Below are positions 1-8,582 of a stretch of 64,000 bases of DNA, piece by piece. Position 1 is the first letter of the stretch, and each line of letters opens with the position of its first letter. The DNA is taken from positions 47,365 to 111,364 of the forward strand of contig JAAZEM010000139.1 of NCBI GenBank assembly GCA_012512265.1, read 5' to 3'. This DNA comes from Armatimonadota bacterium. GTDB lineage: Bacteria > Armatimonadota > JAAZEB01. A program made the translations under genes and the position numbers. The notes beneath the pieces are model-generated. The model was given only the letters and a program-made list of their open reading frames with translations. It was not told the DNA's origin and ran no database searches.

Positions 1-1
1 C

Positions 2-436
2 CTCTTCCAATCCAGCGCCGCCGCCTTCCTCGGGCGAGTTGCCGACCGCCGGGGCAACCGCGCGGTGATCCGCAGCCTCCTGTGGGTGGAGGCCATGACA
101 CCGGTGAGCACCGTGCTGACAGCGACGCTCTTTCCAGGTACCCCCGCTTACCTGCTGGTGTACTGCATGGTGGGCCTGCGCTTCCCCGTCTTCGACGTGA
201 TCACCAACTACCTGCTCGAGATCGTTCCTCAGGAAGACCATGCGCTCGCGCTCGGCACGGCAAACACAATTCTCCTGGTGACGGTGGGCTCGCCGCTCAT
301 CCTCGGCATGATCGCCGGATACGCGGGCTATCCCGTCATCATGCTCACCGCGGCCGCGATCTTGTGCGCCGCCGCCATCGCTGCCTTCTACTTGGGCGAG
401 CCGCGGGCGCGCGCCTCCGCGACAACGCGGCTGTAA
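2..436 (+). CDS. MFS transporter, C-terminal part (cut by window edge)
   Basis: Only the last ~144 residues are in the window; the frame is open to base 2, so the start lies upstream. The first visible residues contain GRVADRRGNR, which fits the cytoplasmic loop motif of major facilitator transporters (G-x-x-x-D-R-x-G-x-R). About four hydrophobic segments follow, ending in a short basic tail. The substrate cannot be told. The gene converges with the flavoprotein gene on the other strand, only ~55 bp apart. Confidence 0.7.
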   Translation, partial: LFQSSAAAFLGRVADRRGNRAVIRSLLWVEAMTPVSTVLTATLFPGTPAYLLVYCMVGLRFPVFDVITNYLLEIVPQEDHALALGTANTILLVTVGSPLILGMIAGYAGYPVIMLTAAAILCAAAIAAFYLGEPRARASATTRL

Positions 437-490
437 TCGCGGCTTCGCGCGCCGGCAGGGGCGTTGTTCGACAGGCGTTCGGGGAGAGGG

Positions 491-2524
491 CTACTCGAAA
501 ACGCGCCCGGAGCGATACGCCTCCCAGGTGTTCTCGAACCAGAACTCCGACTCGGGAATGGGGCGCACGGGTACGGCGCGGGTGTGGAACTCGCCGTCCT
601 CACCGAGCCAGACCTCTAGAATCTCCTCGCGCAGGGCGGGGTTTTCCGGACCAAAGCGCCACTCGCTGCCCAACGCGGGGTGGGGGAGGATCCCTTTCGG
701 ATCGGCGACGAGGTGCGAGCCGCGGCTGCCGCTCCCGCGCGCAATCAGATCGCGAATGGCGGTCAGGTAGCCCAGATGCGCCACGCACATCGCCTCGACG
801 CGGAGCTGGCGCAGGAAATGCCGGCGCCGTTCGATCCGGAGGCCATCGCGGCGAATCTCGACCAGGAGGCGGCTGGCCGCATCCACCGCGCGCGCTGCCC
901 CCTCCAGGCTGCGCGAGACGCCGCCGAAGTCGGTCATGCGCTGCTGAATCTCTCGCTGCACTTCTTCAGCGCGGCGCGGGGCGCTTTCGGCGCGGCGGAT
1001 CCCGGCGCGGATCGCCTCCAGCTTGGCGGCTACGGTATCTCCAACGGCGCTCAGGAACTCGGAAACGGAGGGCACGCGGGGGCCATAGGCGTGCGCGATC
1101 CGCTGGGCGGCGCGCAGTCCGCCCACCTGCCCGGCGTTGAGCGCCGAGCCGCCGGGGCGCTTCACGCCGTGCGTGCCTGCCTGCTCACCGATGACGAAGA
1201 GGTGAGATACGTTGCTCTCCCACCAGCGGTCCACGGCAAACCCGCCATTGTTGTGCTGGGCGCAGACGGCAATCTCCAGCGGCTCTCGCGTCAGGTCCAC
1301 GCCGCGGTTGCGATACAGCTCGATGCTCGGCGGGTTCATCCGCTCCAGGCGCTGGATCGGTGTCTCTTGCAGGGCACCAGAGCGCTCCAGGTAGAGGCGG
1401 GCCTCGGGCTCCAGGTCCGAGAGGGAGAACGGTTCCAGCCGGCCCGTTGCCATCGGGTTGCGCGTGAAATCCATCCAGACGCGCCGGCCGAGGTCGCGGC
1501 GCTCGTGCTCCACCAGAATATCGATGAGCGAGGAGCCAAACCCGGCCACTTTGTCCGGATCGAACGGCCACTGGTAGCCCTTGAGGAAGATAGCGGTCGC
1601 CAGGGCGCGCATGCTAGGGAAGTAATCGTTGAGGAACTCGCGCGGGTTGCTCCCGTCCGGGTCGGTGCTGTAGTACCGCGGGATGACCTGCTGATAGGTG
1701 CCAGAGAGGTTCCAGCGCGGCGTGAGCGACGCCAGTCCGAACTGTGATTCAGTGAGGTTGTGCGCAACAGCCCCTGCTTCGAAGCAGATGCCGTGCGCGC
1801 CCATCTGATACCGCGGGTACACCGAAACGGCATACATCTCGCCTGGGCCGCCGGTGGCCATCACGACGTTCTCGGCGTTGAAGAGCGTGAGCCCAAAGCC
1901 CTCTTCTTCGGCATCTTTGTGGTTAACCGCCAGCACGCCGATGCAGCGCCTGGCCTTGCCTTCGCCCACGGTGAGGAGAGCAATCGCTTCGTAGGGCGCG
2001 AGGATGGGGATGCCGAAGCGGCGCACCTGCGCCAGCGACTTCTGCACCATGAAGCGCGAGGTCCATGGCCCGGCCGACGTGGCGCGCTGGCGCGGATCAT
2101 GGTCGGTCTTGTAGCCGACAAAGCCGCCGCGCTCGTTGTGCGGGAAGGGCACGCCCTTTTCAACGAGGTGGTAGAACTCGCGCAGCGAGTTCTCTCCCTC
2201 GATCAGGGCGAGGTCGCCGTGGGTGCATCCGCCCTGGGTGAGAGTCAGGGCAAAGTCGTGCGGCGTGTCCGGCGTCTTCCCCTGTATGCCCAGCTTGTAG
2301 TAAGTCTGCTTGTCGGAGCCAGAGCAGTTGGATGCGCCGGCGCCCAGACCGGCGGTGACGATGCAGAGGAGCTCCTCCGGGCGAGTCTCGCCACGCTCCT
2401 GGAAGAAGCGGTAGAGGTGCTCGGCGCAGTTGAGCGCCGCGGCGCCGGAGCCGACGATCACCGTGTTGGTGGAGTACACCGGGAGGGAGAGCTCCCCCAG
2501 ATGGAAAAGAGTTCGCTGCAGCAT
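491..2524 (-). CDS. FAD-dependent oxidoreductase of the fumarate reductase/L-aspartate oxidase type
   Basis: A 677-residue flavoprotein. The N-terminal dinucleotide-binding motif GSGAAALNCAEHL (residues ~27-39) binds the ADP part of FAD, and ATGGPGEMY is the usual second FAD contact. HNNGGFAVD and the late block GEQAGTHGVKRPGGSALNAG match the HxxGG and FAD-closing motifs of succinate dehydrogenase/fumarate reductase flavoproteins and L-aspartate oxidase. The C-terminal ~150 residues are helical and charged, as in that superfamily. No iron-sulfur or membrane subunit is adjacent, so a soluble single-subunit enzyme is likely. The substrate is unknown; a true sdhA or nadB is less likely because the sequence diverges outside the cofactor motifs. 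Confidence 0.75.
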   Translation of the reverse strand: MLQRTLFHLGELSLPVYSTNTVIVGSGAAALNCAEHLYRFFQERGETRPEELLCIVTAGLGAGASNCSGSDKQTYYKLGIQGKTPDTPHDFALTLTQGGCTHGDLALIEGENSLREFYHLVEKGVPFPHNERGGFVGYKTDHDPRQRATSAGPWTSRFMVQKSLAQVRRFGIPILAPYEAIALLTVGEGKARRCIGVLAVNHKDAEEEGFGLTLFNAENVVMATGGPGEMYAVSVYPRYQMGAHGICFEAGAVAHNLTESQFGLASLTPRWNLSGTYQQVIPRYYSTDPDGSNPREFLNDYFPSMRALATAIFLKGYQWPFDPDKVAGFGSSLIDILVEHERRDLGRRVWMDFTRNPMATGRLEPFSLSDLEPEARLYLERSGALQETPIQRLERMNPPSIELYRNRGVDLTREPLEIAVCAQHNNGGFAVDRWWESNVSHLFVIGEQAGTHGVKRPGGSALNAGQVGGLRAAQRIAHAYGPRVPSVSEFLSAVGDTVAAKLEAIRAGIRRAESAPRRAEEVQREIQQRMTDFGGVSRSLEGAARAVDAASRLLVEIRRDGLRIERRRHFLRQLRVEAMCVAHLGYLTAIRDLIARGSGSRGSHLVADPKGILPHPALGSEWRFGPENPALREEILEVWLGEDGEFHTRAVPVRPIPESEFWFENTWEAYRSGRVFE

Positions 2525-2641
2525 ACCCTCGGCTTCGCCACCCGCCGGCTATTCTCCTGGGTACCGAAGTCCATGGGATGCGCGGCCGAGGGAAGGAGAG
2601 CCAGGGGAAAGGGCCTCGTGCTATGGGCGCGTCGGGATCTC

Positions 2642-3082
2642 TTATCGGGATGTCTCCGGAGCAGAGATCACCGCGGTGCGCTCCTCCGGGAGCCAGTGCA
2701 CCTTCGCCCCGAGTGTCTCGGCGAGAGAGCGGAGCGGCACGAACATGCGGCCGGCACGCAGGATGGGGGCGGTCTCCATCGGGATCGCCGCCCGATCCAC
2801 CGTGGCCCAGGGCCGTCCGACTCTCAAACGGATGATGCGCTCCTCATAGGTGATGGCTGCGGTTTGGGTCTCCGGGTCCCAGCGCACCGCCTCGGCCCCG
2901 AGGCGCATCGCCACCTCGCGCAACGGGAGCATCACCCGGCCGGATAGGATCACCGGCTGCGCGCTCGTGAAGGTGACCTCCTCGCCATTCACGACAACGC
3001 GCACCGGCGCACCTGCCGCGCTCATCCCCATGCAGAGGCCGGCCAGCAGGACTGCTCCAAGCACCCAGCGCCACCGCTTCAT
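2642..3082 (-). CDS. secreted copper-amine-oxidase-N-like (stalk domain) protein
   Basis: Translation from the ATG at 3082 gives MKRWRWVLGAVLLAGLCMG, a clean signal peptide; the longer ORF start at 3112 would put ten extra residues before it. The mature part has two VPLR-type repeats (VMLPLREVAMRLGA and MFVPLRSLAETLGA). These are the hallmark of the copper amine oxidase N-terminal stalk domain found in many cell-envelope proteins. About 146 aa with no catalytic domain, so the likely role is binding or structure in the envelope. The nearby amidase also opens with a related domain. Confidence 0.75.
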   Translation of the reverse strand: MKRWRWVLGAVLLAGLCMGMSAAGAPVRVVVNGEEVTFTSAQPVILSGRVMLPLREVAMRLGAEAVRWDPETQTAAITYEERIIRLRVGRPWATVDRAAIPMETAPILRAGRMFVPLRSLAETLGAKVHWLPEERTAVISAPETSR

Positions 3083-3159
3083 CACCGCGCCTCCCGCCTT
3101 TGCTTTACCCACGCTGCCCGCGAGAGAAACGCCGGGCGTGCCCCGCCGGCCGCGTGCTT

Positions 3160-3786
3160 TCAGGCTTGCTCGGGAGCGGCATCCGGGAGCATCGCCAGCA
3201 GGAGCTCGCGCGCCTGTCGGAGCGCCCGCCCGCGGTGCGAGATGCGGTTTTTCTCTTCTGGAGAGAGCTCGGCCATCGTGCGCCCAAGCTCGGGCACCAG
3301 GAAGAGGGGGTCGTAGCCGAAGCCGTTGGTGCCCCGAGGGGCCTCGGTGATCACGCCCTCGCAGGTGGCCACGGTGGAGCGCACCTCGCCCTCCGGGGAT
3401 GCGATGGTGATCGCGGCGACATAGCGCGCCATGCGCCTCTCGGGGGGGATTCCGGCGAGCATCTCGAGCAAGCGAGCGTTGCGCTCGGAATCCGTCGCGT
3501 TGGGGCCGGCAAAGCGCGCGGAGTAGACGCCGGGTGCCCCATCGAGGGCGTCCACCTCCAGACCAGAGTCATCCGCGAGGGCCAGCCGGCCAGTGGCCTT
3601 GGCGACGGCACACGCCTTTTGGATCGAGTTCTCCGTGAAGGTGACTCCCGTCTCCTCGATGGCGGGCACTTCCGGGTGGTCGAGGAGCGACTCCACTTCA
3701 ACCGGGAGATCGGCGAGCAACGCCCGGATCTCTCTCACCTTGCCAGGGTTGCGCGATGCCACGACAATGGGGAACTTCTGCGACAT
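3160..3786 (-). CDS. rdgB: non-canonical purine NTP pyrophosphatase RdgB/HAM1
   Basis: Hydrolyses dITP, ITP and XTP to monophosphates, keeping deaminated purines out of DNA and RNA. The start ASRNPGKVREI is the nucleotide-binding SxNxxK loop of the family. ADDSGLEVDAL, then GVYSARFAGPNAT and GFGYDPLF, are the catalytic and purine-specificity motifs; SHRGRAL ends the fold. At 208 aa it has the usual length. It is the last gene of the amidase-gerM-murI-rph-rdgB operon, 9 bp after rph. The rph-rdgB pairing is common in bacteria. Confidence 0.95.
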   Translation of the reverse strand: MSQKFPIVVASRNPGKVREIRALLADLPVEVESLLDHPEVPAIEETGVTFTENSIQKACAVAKATGRLALADDSGLEVDALDGAPGVYSARFAGPNATDSERNARLLEMLAGIPPERRMARYVAAITIASPEGEVRSTVATCEGVITEAPRGTNGFGYDPLFLVPELGRTMAELSPEEKNRISHRGRALRQARELLLAMLPDAAPEQA

Positions 3787-3795
3787 GGGTACAAC

Positions 3796-4518
3796 CTACA
3801 CTGGCTCGGGGAACATCTCTTTGAGCCGGGCGATGAGCTCCTGGGTACCTTTCTCGGCCAGGCTGAGCAGGGCATTCATCTCGGAGCGGGTGAAGGGCAT
3901 GTGCTCGGCCGTTCCCTGTATTTCGATGAGCTTGCCGGAGGCGGTCATCACCACATTCATATCGACGGCGGCCTGCGAGTCTTCGGCGTAGTTGAGGTCG
4001 AGCATTGGCACGCCGCCGATGATCCCGACGCTCACGGCGGCCATCGGCTCGTACATCGCCAGGCGGGTGATCTGGCCGTTCTTTCGCAGGTGCGTGAGCG
4101 CGTCCATGAGCGCGACGTAGGCGCCCGTGACCGAAGCGGTGCGCGTGCCGCCATCGGCCTGAATCACGTCGCAGTCCAGCCAGATAGTGCGTTCGCCAAT
4201 CGCCTTGAGGTCCACGGCGGCGCGGAGCGCCCGTCCGACAAGGCGCTGGATCTCGGAGGTGCGTCCGCTGCTCCGATCGCGGGTGTCGCGCGGGTTGCGC
4301 GTCGAGCAAGCGCGCGGGAGCATGCCATACTCGGCGCTGATCCAGCCGCTGCCGGTGTTGCGCAGGAAGAGGGGAACACGCTCTTCAATCGAAGCCGTGC
4401 AGATCACTCGCGTGTCGCCCACCTCGATCAGGCAGGAACCCTCGGCGTACTTATTGCAGTGGCGCGTGAACTTTACTGGGCGCATCTGGTCGGGCGCCCG
4501 CCCGTCAATTCTCGGCAT
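3796..4518 (-). CDS. rph: ribonuclease PH
   Basis: Phosphorolytic 3'-to-5' exoribonuclease that trims tRNA 3' ends. I start at the ATG at 4518 ([17 protein letters not shown]), which gives the standard RNase PH N-terminus, rather than the ORF-track start 27 codons earlier. That ATG lies 14 bp inside the 3' end of murI and has AAGGTGG about 9 bases upstream. [13 protein letters not shown] and [19 protein letters not shown] are the phosphate- and RNA-binding blocks; [15 protein letters not shown] is the catalytic segment. 240 aa, full length. Confidence 0.95.
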   Translation of the reverse strand: MPRIDGRAPDQMRPVKFTRHCNKYAEGSCLIEVGDTRVICTASIEERVPLFLRNTGSGWISAEYGMLPRACSTRNPRDTRDRSSGRTSEIQRLVGRALRAAVDLKAIGERTIWLDCDVIQADGGTRTASVTGAYVALMDALTHLRKNGQITRLAMYEPMAAVSVGIIGGVPMLDLNYAEDSQAAVDMNVVMTASGKLIEIQGTAEHMPFTRSEMNALLSLAEKGTQELIARLKEMFPEPV

Positions 4519-5329
4519 CGAATATATCCACCTTCTCCACGAGGATCTCGCGGTGCAACAATCGGTGTGCGGCAGCCACGAACGCAGCCGGATCGCCACT
4601 CACCAAGAACCGATGTGTCGGCGGGTCGGGGGAGCGGCGGCGCAGCCCCTTCTCGTCCAGAAGCCGTTCCAGCGCCTGGACTAACGCCTCGGCCGGGTCG
4701 ACCAGCACCACATTCGGGCCCACCACCTGCTGGATCGTGCCCGCGAGGTAGGGATAATGCGTGCAGCCCAGGACGAGCGTATCGATCCCCTGGGCGCTCA
4801 ACGGCGCGATGTACTGCTGGATCGCGGCCAACGCCTCGGGACTATCGGTCGCTCCACTCTCGACGAGCGGCACGAACTCGGGGCACGCCTGTTGCACCAC
4901 CTGAAGATCCTCCCGGACCGCCCGGAAGGCACGTTCGTAAGCGCCCGAGAGAACGGTTCCCTGGGTGGCAATCACGCCCACTTTGCCGTTACGCGCCACC
5001 GCCAGCGCGGCATGCACTCCATATTCCACCATCCCGAGCACGGGTACGGGAAGGTCCTCCTGGACGGCGTCGAATGCTGCCGACGTGGAGGTGTTGCACG
5101 CCATCACCACGATCTTGGCGCCCTGGGCGGCCAGATACCGCCCAATGCGGATGGCATAGTCGCGCACTTCCTCCAGGGGGCGTGGCCCATACGGCAGATG
5201 CGCCGTGTCGCCGAAGTACAGCACCGACTCCTCGGGGAGCCTCTGCAGGAGGTGTGCCACCACGGTCAGCCCGCCGACCCCAGAGTCGAACAGGCCAATA
5301 GGACCGTCGTCAGGATCTGCCGGGTTCAC
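4505..5329 (-). CDS. murI: glutamate racemase
   Basis: Makes D-glutamate for peptidoglycan by racemising L-glutamate. [13 protein letters not shown] opens the first domain. The two catalytic cysteines are C78 in MACNTSTSA and C189 in LGCTHYPYL. 274 aa is normal. Its stop overlaps the rph start by 14 bp and its ATG overlaps the GerMN gene stop by 4 bp, so translation is probably coupled. The murI-gerM-rph-rdgB order resembles the racE-gerM-rph-ysnA neighbourhood in Bacillus. Confidence 0.95.
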   Translation of the reverse strand: MNPADPDDGPIGLFDSGVGGLTVVAHLLQRLPEESVLYFGDTAHLPYGPRPLEEVRDYAIRIGRYLAAQGAKIVVMACNTSTSAAFDAVQEDLPVPVLGMVEYGVHAALAVARNGKVGVIATQGTVLSGAYERAFRAVREDLQVVQQACPEFVPLVESGATDSPEALAAIQQYIAPLSAQGIDTLVLGCTHYPYLAGTIQQVVGPNVVLVDPAEALVQALERLLDEKGLRRRSPDPPTHRFLVSGDPAAFVAAAHRLLHREILVEKVDIFDAEN

Positions 5330-5916
5330 CGCTGGTTCCCGTGGAATACGATGTCGTCGTTGCGCTGGAGCGGCTCATCGGCGGCCAGGTGCCCTCCGAT
5401 GCTCTCCACCGGCTCGCCCTCAATCCGGATGCGCACCGAGCCCGCGTTCCCCGCCTCCACCAAAGTATTCACGATGGAGTAGAGAACAACCTCTTCCCAC
5501 TCGGCGCCTCCGTTGAAATTCTCTTGCAGTTCCCGGCTGAAGTTCGCGGTGATCACGCCGTCCTCCCGCTGGACGCCCAATACCCGCGTGCCATTCGGCA
5601 AGGTGGCAACGAGGCCGGCCTGTCGCTCCTCAGACGTCGGACCCGCGGCCAACGCCTCGAGAACGGCCTGCTCTGGAGACGCCGATGGCGCGACCGGACG
5701 TTGCACGGGCACCAAGACCCACCCCACGAACTCCGCGCTCGATACCTCGCGTGCGAAGTAGAGCGTGACCTCCTGCGAAGGCCCTTCGGGCGCATTCGCG
5801 GGCGGCGTCTCCGCCCGGGGCGGTTCCATCGGTGGCGTGCTGGTCCGACTCCACCACAGGAGCGCGCCCGCGGCGGCAATGAGCGCAAGGAGAGCAATCA
5901 GTGTGGTGCGGCGCAT
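5326..5916 (-). CDS. membrane-anchored GerMN-domain protein
   Basis: Residues ~5-22 form one hydrophobic anchor or signal segment, followed by a proline-rich linker (residues ~27-46). The remaining ~150 residues form one GerMN-like domain: EVTLYFAR near its start, PEQAVLEALAAGP, then an ITANFSREL strand and LYSIVNTLVEAG helix. GerMN domains occur in Bacillus GerM and in lipoproteins near cell-wall hydrolases. Here the gene sits between an amidase (1 bp away) and murI (4 bp overlap), which supports a cell-wall role. No sporulation genes are in the window, so spore germination should not be assumed. Confidence 0.85.
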   Translation of the reverse strand: MRRTTLIALLALIAAAGALLWWSRTSTPPMEPPRAETPPANAPEGPSQEVTLYFAREVSSAEFVGWVLVPVQRPVAPSASPEQAVLEALAAGPTSEERQAGLVATLPNGTRVLGVQREDGVITANFSRELQENFNGGAEWEEVVLYSIVNTLVEAGNAGSVRIRIEGEPVESIGGHLAADEPLQRNDDIVFHGNQR

Positions 5917-5917
5917 C

Positions 5918-7648
5918 TCAGTGCTGCTCCTCTCCAGCGAGCGATACGGTTAGCTCAATCGCGCCGACTTCGCTCTCCTCCGCCTGCGGGCTCCCTGCGT
6001 TGCGGCTATCGAGCGCCGCCTCACCGCCCATGTACTTGACAATGCCGTTGAAGATGGCCTTGGCCACCCGCTGCCGGTATTCGGGCAATCCCAGCAATCG
6101 ATCCTCTTCGCGATGGTTCATATACCCAATTTCCAGGAGGACGGAAGGCATTTTCGTCTCGCGGGTGACGACGAGTCCCGGGCGCTTGCGTACCCGGCGG
6201 TCAGGCGCGCCCAGTTCCTTGACGAGCTGTTGGTGGAGGGTGCGCGCGAGCCGGTAACTGCGGTCGTGACCGTAGTACGTCTCGATGCCGCGGGCGCTGT
6301 TGGGCCGTCCATTGGAGTTAGCATGAATGCTGATGAAGATGTGCGCTCCCTTGGCGTTGGCCATTGCCGGCCGGGCGTGGAGACTGACGGTGTCGTCTCC
6401 GAAGCGCGTCATCATCGGGCGTGCCTTGGCCTGTTCCAGCATCTTGTAGAGGCGGAGGGCCACATCCAGGTTGATATCCTGCTCGCGCCTTCCCGAAAGC
6501 CCGGTGGTGCCGTGCAGGCTGCCGCCGTGGCCCGGATCCAGCATGACCTTCAGCCCCTGGATGCCGCGGACCGGCTCCAGACCGAGGGCGCTGCGCAGGA
6601 TGAGCACCAGGGTGCCCGGATCGGCTCCCTTACTCAGAGTGTACTCCACTTCCTCGGCCAGATCCACCACCACGCGCGAGATTCTCTCCGTAAACTGGCC
6701 CAGGCGCACGCCCTGCACGAGCGGGGTCTCCGGTGGAACGTCGGGTTGCGGCGCGCGCAGCGTCGTATTCGGAATATCCAGCGCTAGGCGAGGCGGAGAC
6801 GAGAGGGGGTGAACGCTGCCATCGACCGGGGCAGTGGTGCGCACCACGATTCGCGTGCTTTTCTCATCCACGGGCTCTACTTGAACGCCCACGACTTCCC
6901 AGGCCGCCCCTTCGGAATCGGGAGAGTCGAGGAGTTGGTCGAGCAGGGTACACGCCTCTGGGGTGGGCGCCTCGGGTACTCCCATGCGCAGCCGGATTTG
7001 CGTGGTCTCCAGACCGCTGAGGACGCGGTATTGCGGCCGGCCCTCCACATCGACCACAATGCGCACCATCGGCGGCTCGTAGGAGTATTGAGCCGCGCGG
7101 ATGCGCGTGATCTCCCCCTGGCCAATCGGTATGGTCGTCGACTCGGTGAAGAGCTGTGCGTTGGGTACCTCGATCAGCAGCCGCCACGGATCGGAGACGA
7201 CCGACACTTTTGGGGTGACCGGGTAGCCGGCGGTGATGCGCAGCGTCAACATCCGGTCAAACACCTCCGGGCGGATCGAATCGATGCGCGGAGCGATGTA
7301 AAGCTTTTGCGTCTTCTCAACCCACCGGGCGCCGAGACGAATGCCCGTACATGCCGGCACGATGGGGTAGTAGATCATTCCCTGATGCATGACGAAGGGC
7401 ACGCGCGCTTCTGCTTCCCCCATGCCGCGGAGGACGACCTTTCCGTCTTCAGTTCGGACCAGCACGGACAGCCCTTCGTAGTGGAAGGAGACAGGCACGT
7501 AGACCTGCCCGTCTATCACCGCCGGCGATGGGGTGCAGGGAACCTCCCGGCCGCCGATGTAGATGTGAGGCGATGGCGCGGCCAGAAGCGGCCCACCCGC
7601 CAGGAGGATGATGCAGAGCAACGCGAGACGAATTGGTAGACGTGGAAT
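5918..7648 (-). CDS. N-acetylmuramoyl-L-alanine amidase (stalk + two AMIN-like + Amidase_3 domains)
   Basis: Zinc amidase that cuts the bond between MurNAc and the stem peptide; exported. Layout counted from the TTG at 7621: signal segment; copper-amine-oxidase-like stalk (~18-110); two AMIN-like domains (~115-215 and 245-345); Amidase_3 catalytic domain (~357-545). Zinc ligands are H365 (DPGHGG), E380 and H433 (SIHAN); the catalytic acid is E497 (LLEIGYMN). The track start (TTG) has no Shine-Dalgarno and gives a signal peptide without basic residues. Upstream the frame stays open to a TAA, with TAAGGAGGT at 7658-7666, and an ATT codon at 7648 would add IPRLPIRLA, a proper basic n-region. I therefore place the start at 7648, tentatively. 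First gene of a five-gene operon. Confidence 0.88.
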   Translation of the reverse strand: MPRLPIRLALLCIILLAGGPLLAAPSPHIYIGGREVPCTPSPAVIDGQVYVPVSFHYEGLSVLVRTEDGKVVLRGMGEAEARVPFVMHQGMIYYPIVPACTGIRLGARWVEKTQKLYIAPRIDSIRPEVFDRMLTLRITAGYPVTPKVSVVSDPWRLLIEVPNAQLFTESTTIPIGQGEITRIRAAQYSYEPPMVRIVVDVEGRPQYRVLSGLETTQIRLRMGVPEAPTPEACTLLDQLLDSPDSEGAAWEVVGVQVEPVDEKSTRIVVRTTAPVDGSVHPLSSPPRLALDIPNTTLRAPQPDVPPETPLVQGVRLGQFTERISRVVVDLAEEVEYTLSKGADPGTLVLILRSALGLEPVRGIQGLKVMLDPGHGGSLHGTTGLSGRREQDINLDVALRLYKMLEQAKARPMMTRFGDDTVSLHARPAMANAKGAHIFISIHANSNGRPNSARGIETYYGHDRSYRLARTLHQQLVKELGAPDRRVRKRPGLVVTRETKMPSVLLEIGYMNHREEDRLLGLPEYRQRVAKAIFNGIVKYMGGEAALDSRNAGSPQAEESEVGAIELTVSLAGEEQH

Positions 7649-7666
7649 CGTGACGGCACCTCCTTA

Positions 7667-8029
7667 CACAAACGGTGACTCCTGTGACGAGCCTCCGGCC
7701 GATATTGTTCGATAAGGGAGCAGAGTCAATGCCTCTGCGCGTGTTCTGGTATGAAGGTACCGCCTCCGCGAGTGCCCAAAGTGAATTCAAAAGGAAGATG
7801 ATCGCGGTAAGGGCAGCGGCATGATATGATTCAGAGAAAGAATGTAATGGTCCACGCTGGCGATGCACGTGGAAGAGGAGGCGCTAGGGCAGGGAAGAAC
7901 GGCAGGCAAGCCGCGAGAAGCTCATCGCTCCTAATGGCCGCCAGCTGCCCCGTCGGCATGCCGTCTCGGTGACGGGGAACGCACCCGCACAGCGGCAGAC
8001 CAGCCCCTCGCGCCTTGATGCGTTGTCTT
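7667..8029. other. intergenic region between amidase operon and tmRNA
   Basis: No gene is supported here. On the minus strand a TTGACT box (7724-7729) could be a -35 element for the amidase operon, but the matching -10 (AATATC) is poor. A stem-loop CCCCGTC/GACGGGG (7948-7954 with 7971-7977) lies ~50 bp downstream of the tmRNA 3' end without a T-run and could be a weak terminator. The listed ORFs do not look coding. Confidence 0.5.
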
Positions 8030-8378
8030 TGGTGGAGGCGGGCGGAGTTGAACCGCCGTCCAAAGGGAGATCGGCAGAGACCCCTACGAGCGTAGTCTGC
8101 GTTTTTCGTTTCGCCCCATCGGCTCCCGCAGACGGGATCCTCCGGCGCTAGGTCGCTAAATGTCCCTGGCAGCCCGCGTACCCTGACACGCCAGGTAATC
8201 CGGCTTTGGTAACACCCAGTACCGATCCCGCCGGATGGGGATCGGCCGGATGGCTGCCCTTAGGCAGCGAGTGCGAGTTGATTCTCGGCGTTTGTTTGTT
8301 TGCCGCTTTTTACGAGGCCAGCGGCGCCTCGGCTCGCATTCTCTGTCTCTCTCGCCCCTGTCGAAACCCGTCGCCCCC
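8030..8378 (-). ncRNA. ssrA: tmRNA (transfer-messenger RNA)
   Basis: Rescues stalled ribosomes and tags the nascent peptide for proteolysis. The 5' end GGGGGCGA pairs with the 3' end CGCCTCC to form a 7-bp tRNA-like acceptor stem with one G-U pair, and the terminal CCA is encoded. The T arm is GGCGG-UUCAACU-CCGCC. The internal reading frame begins after GTAAAAAGC and encodes GKQTNAENQLALAA followed by TAA, so the complete tag would be (A)GKQTNAENQLALAA; the ALAA end is the standard degron. About 349 nt, one piece, not permuted. A near-consensus promoter lies ~30 bp upstream. Confidence 0.95.
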
Positions 8379-8415
8379 ACGAATCGAATTGGCAACGGAC
8401 CAAACTCGCATCCTC

Positions 8416-8444
8416 ATTATACCATACGAGGCCATGTGACGCAA
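8416..8444 (-). promoter_or_regulatory. promoter of tmRNA gene
   Basis: On the minus strand TTGCGT, a 17-bp spacer and a perfect TATAAT precede the mature tmRNA 5' end by ~37 bp. This is a sigma-70-type promoter and would give a short 5' leader removed during maturation. Confidence 0.8.
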
Positions 8445-8582
8445 ACAGTGATAACGCGATTCTGAGCTTTCCCGTCGTCCGGCCCCTCCAGAGAGACTCT
8501 CGCACTCACTCGGGTCGCGAACCGGGGCGAGACGGCCCAGGGGAAGGTCAGGACGCTGCGGGTGAGGTGGCCTGCTGGCCGG

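Noticed and set aside
7449-7868. 139-aa ORF upstream of the amidase
   Set aside because: It overlaps the amidase signal region in another frame and contains no recognisable domain.
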